The notes beneath the pieces were generated by a model. The model was given only the letters and a program-made list of their open reading frames with translations, was not told where the DNA came from and ran no database searches. From Typha latifolia (Eukaryota; Streptophyta; Magnoliopsida; Poales; Typhaceae), in contig CM034104.1 of NCBI GenBank assembly GCA_019914945.1, positions 5,706,501 through 5,770,500 on the forward strand: DNA of 64,000 bases, in the 5' to 3' direction. Position 1 is the first letter of the stretch. Every line of letters begins with the position of its first letter. Below are positions 58,030 to 64,000 of this stretch, piece after piece. The position numbers and the translations under genes are program-made.

Positions 58030-59100
58030 GGTCCATCCTTTTTCCTTAGGGCTACCAATGGCGGCGATAAGGTTTGCAAAAAACCATGTCCAATTATTCT
58101 TGTATTTAACCTCTAATACTGCAAGGGCTAAGGGGTAGATCTAATTGTTGCCATCCATCTCTACTACATGTACTAGCTGACCTCCATATGGCCCTTCCAA
58201 GTGAGAGATATCTAACCCTATAACAAGCCAACATCCTTCAATAAATCCTTTCATTTGTGCAGTATGGTATATTTTAAATTGGTGTATGAACTAGGATTTC
58301 TCTATCAACCTAGAAAATAGTGATACCAAGGTTTTGCCTTCTATAATCTCATATATTGATCCCTGTGTTCCACTTCCCTTTTTACTTTTATCTTCTTCAT
58401 TGCCTTAATCTTCAATACAGAGTTGTCCACTAGCTGATTTGTGAATTTATTTGACTACTATTTTGATGTTGCCCAATTTATTCTTATATGTTCTTCAATA
58501 GCTATGTGATCCCTTGAGACTTTTGATTTGATAGGACTTCTAATCTGTCATAGGAGATGCTTGCACTCTTAATTCACATTCTCTACCATTTTTGCTTACT
58601 GCAGTCACCCTTCTGTACTTATTTTCAACATAGTTAAACTCATACCCCTCTCTAATGTGAAACTCTTCAAGCAACTCCCTAAGGAATTGAACTATTGGAA
58701 ATACAATTCAAGTGACCAATCTAGAATAAATAATGACCCTATCGAATTAAATTCAACAAAAGAATCATGCTGGGTCTCTTCATCACATGTAATAGTATTC
58801 AAAGCTAGGATGTTGTAAAGAACTATTACCGTCAGATGGTATTTGATAAGATGAAGCAACACACTTGCCTCTTTCTTCACCAAATCCTTCATTACTGTTG
58901 TCAGAACTATCATTGTCATGTGGTATTTGATAAGATGAAGCAACACCCTTGCCTCTTCTTTCAAGGGCTCATTTTTCATCAGATGAATTATCCAGGTTAT
59001 CCTAAGCAAGCATTCCCAGTGCCCTATCGCTATCAGATGATTCATTATCAAATCTGAATTTATTTTCAAACTACGTTGCAACCTTAATAGACCTGGCTTA
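58030..59100 (-). pseudogene. MuDR/MULE transposase relic
   Basis: On the minus strand, near 58670-58560, 'FHIREGYEFNYVENKYRRVT' and 'SKNGRECELRVQAS' match the MuDR N-terminal DNA-binding domain. Near 58220-58060, 'VIGLDISHLEGPYGGQLV', then 'NWTWFF', match the core of the MULE transposase (usual form GLDGCHLKGPYGG, so the catalytic GLD Asp remains). In between only traces survive. The N-terminal acidic part (59080-58800) has a tandem duplication: 'gtatttgataagatgaagca' occurs at 58840 and 58922. Frameshifts and stops make it inactive. No terminal inverted repeats found. Confidence 0.72.
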
Positions 59101-59109
59101 TCACCTTGT

Positions 59110-61200
59110 TTATGACGTAAATTTCTATAATGCCAACTGAGATGCTTGTATTCGCTTGTATGCTATTTGTTTGAATCTCCGTTTGGTCATCATTGTAGAT
59201 TTTATCTCCTTAACACCATTGTAAATTATAAACATTTCCAACATATCATTATCAGATGTAATTTTTTTTCAGTACATCTTGCATGTCTTATGATACTGCA
59301 ATGCATCTAAAATTCATCCTATGTAACCTAAACACTTGGGGAGCACACAGAAGCAAACAAATTAATATTATTTGTCCCACGACAATGTCATACACATTAA
59401 CAACAAAAATTTATGATTCAGAGGCAAAACAACATTCCACAGTAGCTAGAACACAAAAAGTATAGGTGCTACAAATCCTTAAACCTATATCTTATCCAAA
59501 CAAAAATTTTGAATGTAGAGAATATAAAAGGCACATCTTTTGAAAAGATTAACAAAAAGAATGCATACATTATCTAAGATTTCGCTGCTTTACCTTCAGA
59601 ATCTTCTGAAATGCAACTGCGCGTAAAGGATTGGGTAGAGTGGAATGTAGTTCCAATGTCGTGAGGCTGATTTGAGTGATTAGGTTTAGATCGAGAGATA
59701 TGATAGAAAAGAAGAAAAGAGACTGATTTACGTGGGATCATATTTAGATCGAAAAACTTACAGAGAAGAGAGGGTTGACGGGAGGTTAAACCCACTTATA
59801 ACAATAGGCACTATAATCATTTTCTATTTTACATCTATCAGCCAATAAGAATGCTCACATATTCATAAATACTGAGAGCAATTCGGTGAACTTATTATTC
59901 CATTAACAGCATTACCTCCAATTTTTCAGTTCAAGGGGTGGATAGTGAACGAGTTGAATATGGTGATTGGTTGATAGGTAGACGGCGAGGAGAGATTTCG
60001 ATGGAGGTGGCTATTGATTTGGGAAAGAGACGGAGAGTATTAGGTTAGAATTAGTAAGCTGAGGGTTGGATAACTTGTATTACTGAATTGGTAGGATATT
60101 TATATTAGCAATTAATCGGATATCTATTATTCGAATTCAAATCCAAATACATTAGTTATACTCGTATTCATATCCGGGCCAACTTTTTCTAAATGATTAT
60201 ATGTATCTAGATCCAAATCTAAATATTTAACTAAAAGTCTATCAGTATCTAAATATGAATCGTATAGGATTCTTTCATCTATATCCGATCTGATCTGAAT
60301 CAGGTAGCAGGTCGGGTTAAACTAAAACCGACCCGTTTTCACCCCTAGGTACAAGCAATACTTCATCATAATTGGGCAGAGTGTATGTATAATTTTAACC
60401 TTAATTAAAAATGCATATGTATGGATAATAATTTTTAAAAAGGAATAAAAGTTTATGCACAGATGGAATAGATGTGACATCTTTGTGTACAGGAATAAAG
60501 GTCGTTGAAGTAAAACTAGAAACCATCATGATTAGTAAGATGTTGGATTCGCCATCGAAATATTTTAAAGTCAACCGTTAGCATAATTTTCATCTTCAAT
60601 GCATAGAATATTGAACAATTTACGACAACCTTTAGTGTAAGAACGAAAATTTTTTGTATCTTGATCACCTTCCTTTATCCATAATAGCCTCAAGAAACAT
60701 TAACCCCTTAACTATATAAAAACTCCTACATGTCCCTTCATAAATAAAATATCACATAATAACCACTAATCAATTTTACGTCATCTAAGGGTAATCTTAC
60801 CCTTGTATTAGAGAAAAGGAAGGGAGGACACAAATTTTGGTGGTGTTTGGGTATAATCTAAATCCTAAATTAGGTTAGCTATATTCATTTTTTAAACTTA
60901 AATAAGCTAGCCTAAATTAGTTTAGATGGCGTAAATATTACATCTAATAGGGTTAATTATGTCTACGCCCCTTGAACTATACTCTGTTTTTACAGGATGC
61001 CTTAAACTTTTTTAGATTATAATGCTTTTTCTAAACTTTGGGACAAAATGAAATGGCTAATGGTAGTGACAAAAAATGCCTAATGATAATTATACTCGTA
61101 ACAAGTAAACGAGCTCATCAATTTAGCCCACAAAATAAAATAAAATAAGTAGATTATCGAAATAGCCTCAAACCACCCATCTACGCCTTCAAGGCAACGA
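59110..61200. other. Intergenic DNA with dispersed repeat fragments
   Basis: 60115-60350 is a repeat rich in 'gatatc', 'atccaaat', ending 'gacccgttttcacccctag', a type common as short hAT-like MITEs in plants, but its left end is not found. No gene is supported. Confidence 0.35.
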
Positions 61201-61216
61201 TTAACTCTACTCTTTC

Positions 61217-61701
61217 TAGATGTGATCAAACAGCCCAGCCCGCCCGTGCTTGGCCCGACCCGGGGTTTGGACCGGGCCCAGCCCGGACCCGATTTAGGCC
61301 CGACCCGACCTGAACCCGAACTACCCATGGGCGGCATGGGCCAACCCTTTGTCTGCTTGACCCAGCCCGAAAGCCTACCCGTTTGGCCCGCAACTAGGCC
61401 CACCCGTTTTACTACAATATTTACCTATTCTACTACAGTAAAAACCAACTAAAATTTTAGAACTATACTATTTTACATTTTTTTTAAGCACACATTTAAA
61501 TTTTTTTAATTTATTTTTTTTAAATAGAGGAATATAAATAATTTTAAAAAAAAAAGCTAATAGTAAAAAAAATTTGAAAAATAGCTAAAATGTGGGTTGG
61601 GCCGAATGATTGGTGGGTCGAGTCATGAACAAATACTTAAGCCCGGTTGGCCCGAAAAGCCCGGCCCGAACCCGGCCCAGTCCGTCTAATGATCATATCT
61701 A
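61217..61701. mobile_element. hAT fold-back MITE, copy 2
   Basis: Same family as 50959-51580 but shorter by ~137 bp, lacking the second GC-rich part. Ends TAGATGTGATCA and TGATCATATCTA. Flanks ACTCTTTC (61209-61216) and ACTCTTGC (61702-61709) are an 8 bp duplication with one mismatch, so it is older than copy 1. Confidence 0.82.
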
Positions 61702-61729
61702 ACTCTTGCCCTTATTGCCCTACTGAGAA

Positions 61730-61951
61730 ATGGATTTAGTGAAGAAGGTGGCGGTGATAGCCTTTGACCTCACCGCATCTGCCCTTGCCCTCATTGCGTT
61801 TGTCCAATCCAGCATTACTATTTGCATAAGCTTTCTTGGTTGGAACCCCTTTCTTAGAATCTCACCATCGGAAGGGAGAGGAGATGGAAATCCAAGAATG
61901 AAAAGCAGTAGCATCAGCAGAGAGGTTGGAGAGAGTGCTGCAATATGCTAG
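61730..61951 (+). CDS. Small hypothetical ORF with one hydrophobic segment
   Basis: 73 codons. Residues 8-36 are hydrophobic (AVIAFDLTASALALIAF and SITICISFL), the rest is Ser- and Gly-rich. It starts close to the hAT MITE. I recognise no family; it could be the first exon of a membrane protein or chance. Confidence 0.15.
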   Translation: MDLVKKVAVIAFDLTASALALIAFVQSSITICISFLGWNPFLRISPSEGRGDGNPRMKSSSISREVGESAAIC

Positions 61952-63430
61952 GTGGCTAATCGCCACCGCCAGCCGGTGATGGATCAGCATATGGGTGCTG
62001 AGGGGTTAAGGGTAAATTAATATCGCCCGAAGCTGTATTTAAATCTCTATTACTTTGGTTGAAATGCACAATGAGTGCCGAGGTACTCATTAAGATCTCT
62101 TTGTATTTAATTAGAGGGCTTAAGGTTTTAGGGGAATAAATTGAAGAGTCGGATCAAAATGAAATTAAGTTCTCTTTTCTCTAACGACCTCTCAAGTTAT
62201 TTCGCAGCTAATTTACTTTGAGATAACAACTATATAAACTCTTTCAATTAATTTAACAATACACTAACGAAAGAAAGACATTAAACTTTTTCTAAAGTTT
62301 TAAGAGACATTATGATCTACTAAAATGTTTTAGGAGATCCACGTAAAAATAGATTATAATTCAAAAGATATAATAATTAACCCTATTTAATGACACAAAA
62401 ATATAATAAATTTAAGTGATATTGTGGCATATAATTCAAATACACTTTATAGTGGATAAGTGAAAGGAAGGAGAGAAAAGATGAACAATTTAAATAAGAT
62501 AAAATAATGTCCAACAAAAAAACAATTAAATTTTTATAAATAACTATAAAATATTAAATGACAAAATAGAGGAGAAAATAAAGTATTAAAACTAATTTTG
62601 AGATAAACTATTGCTTAGATACTAGTTTATATAGATACTACAATAAATTATAATTATCCCTTTCAAAACACAGCACAAGATATTTTCTAAAGCTTGTCAG
62701 AAAAATGAGATAAAAAACAATATAATATCAAAATAAATAACTAAGTCAATAAAAAATGAGTTTTAAAAATATCCATTTGTTATTGACCCTTTCAAATTTC
62801 AAAATGTTAAATATTTATTTCTAACATCGAATAACACTAGATAGTGTTTAACATTTCTAGACAACTTGTATAAAGCCAATAATCTTTCTATAATGCAATT
62901 CGTAATTATTTAGACAGTAGGCATTTTTCAAAGAGCTTAATGACAATTATGACATTTCAATAGAAAAAAATTGGCAATTAGGTACAAATCTCAAAAAATT
63001 AAATTCAAACCAGACATACACAGCACTCGGCCTAACAACTAGTATTAGTCTTACGTCTACTGTCACACATACAAAAGAAATTTCAGACTCAAGTCAGATC
63101 AGAAAAACTACGTAAAATGATTAGGAAAAAAGTACTGGAAAAAGTGACACCTAAACGCCAAGTGAAATTGACAAAGTTTACATGCAACAAAGAAAAGGGA
63201 AAGAGATTCACTAAAACCAGTTCAAACTCACTATTGATAGAAAATCTCAACTCGCATGAACAATTTCCTCAATAAGATTAGTTCTTTTCACCACGTTATT
63301 ACTGAAAAAATGATAGCATTAAGGGATTTGTCCCAGAAGTTTTGCTATCACCCCACTGTCAAACATCACCTAACTAAAAAGAGTTACAGATAAAACGCGA
63401 ATAGCATCGATCCTGTTTCATCCTCTGGAC
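61952..63430. other. AT-rich intergenic DNA
   Basis: No gene, RNA or transposon end is seen. Confidence 0.3.
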
Positions 63431-63435
63431 TTCTA

Positions 63436-63484
63436 TCAGTCATGCAGTGTGCCTAATATGTCATCATCTCTGAACAAGTGATAC
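63436..63484 (-). CDS. Possible terminal exon of a gene reaching beyond the window
   Basis: On the minus strand a pyrimidine-rich tract and 'cgccattcag' acceptor precede a 16-codon open stretch ending 'FRDDDILGTLHD' and TGA. The rest of 63485-64000 reads like intron on this strand. Composition suits a protein C-terminus, but the stretch is too short to name. Confidence 0.22.
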
Positions 63485-64000
63485 CTGAATGGCGAAGAAA
63501 GAAGGAATGTTAGCAGGGAAGAAAAGGATATCTGATAATTAGTTGACAAACTGGGTTCTCTGTCAGCAAAAGGTATATGGGACGCTTTTTCAATGAATCC
63601 TGGATTCAAGAGAAGAGTACAACGATCTAATTCATCAACTCATGAACAATAATAACTGTTTTATATATTTTCACACGTGTATGTTACATAAATTTTTTTA
63701 TGTGTTTATGTTGTTAAATGATTCCATATGTAAGAACATGTATAGGCTAGAATCTGATAATGATTGACAGGGAGAAGTTCTCCTGATTCCTGTGCTCCAC
63801 TCCAGGATCTCAAATATTGTTCATAGTAGAATATTATTTATTTGCAGTTAAGATGAAATCGTTTAAATGATAGAGAGAAAGGAGAGCACGGATAAGAGAG
63901 GTGCACAGAATTACTATTTAAACATATCAATGAACATGCAGAGCGCTGCGCTGCACAGGATCATGTCAAAACAAAATGAGAACAATTGGGGATATCAATG

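Overview
The window is nuclear DNA of a flowering plant. Its genes are split by GT-AG introns and belong to plant families (a POB1-like BTB-BACK protein and two sinapine/acetylajmalan-esterase-like GDSL hydrolases). The rest is AT-rich and packed with plant-type transposons: Sirevirus-like Copia, Ty3/Gypsy derivatives, plant LINEs with DUF4283 and zf-RVT regions, a tRNA-derived SINE, hAT fold-back MITEs and a MULE. I cannot name the species.

Layout. 1-4.26 kb is one copy of a ~4.2 kb dispersed repeat; the second copy is at 37.25-41.5 kb in the same orientation. 4.6-5.8 kb is a decayed LTR. 6.6-9.4 kb (+) is a BTB-BACK gene with a clean C-terminal half and a suspicious N-terminal half (one-base frame disturbance in exon 4, no AG acceptor for exon 5). 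9.5-14.0 kb is a dead LINE (ORF1, then endonuclease) split by a 1.9 kb internally deleted Gypsy element with a GAATT target duplication. 14.11-27.64 kb is a second Gypsy element of the same family (target duplication GAGTC) whose 5' LTR was split by a 10.2 kb Copia element (- strand, target duplication CATAA) carrying gag, pol and an env-like third ORF, all mutated.

29.26-31.75 kb (-) is GDSL gene A, five exons in 2.5 kb. 32.6-36.1 kb holds an LTR relic, a Gypsy LTR fragment and a dead LINE (-). At 36.1-36.6 kb two near-identical 134 bp direct repeats flank a 216 bp filler that matches the inverted 14 kb Gypsy junction. 42.4-45.9 kb holds a SINE with a 16 bp target duplication and a 5'-truncated LINE with a 934-codon open frame. 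The LINE poly-A ends 35 bp before the start codon of GDSL gene B (45.95-57.02 kb, +). Genes A and B are divergent paralogues; exons 2, 3 and 4 are identical in length (219, 149, 277 bp), but gene B is spread over 11 kb because intron 3 (7.8 kb) filled with LTR, hAT and simple-sequence DNA. 58.0-59.1 kb is a MULE transposase relic (-), and a second hAT fold-back element lies at 61.2-61.7 kb. The last 2 kb is AT-rich with at most one weak terminal exon.

A recurring oddity is the 12 bp palindrome GCGTTCGAACGC and its half-site GAACGC, found in at least two apparently different LTR families and in several decayed LTRs. In the Copia LTRs it forms a 53 bp tandem array that differs by exactly one unit between the two LTRs of one element. 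All calls come from reading the sequence and translations; no database search was possible.
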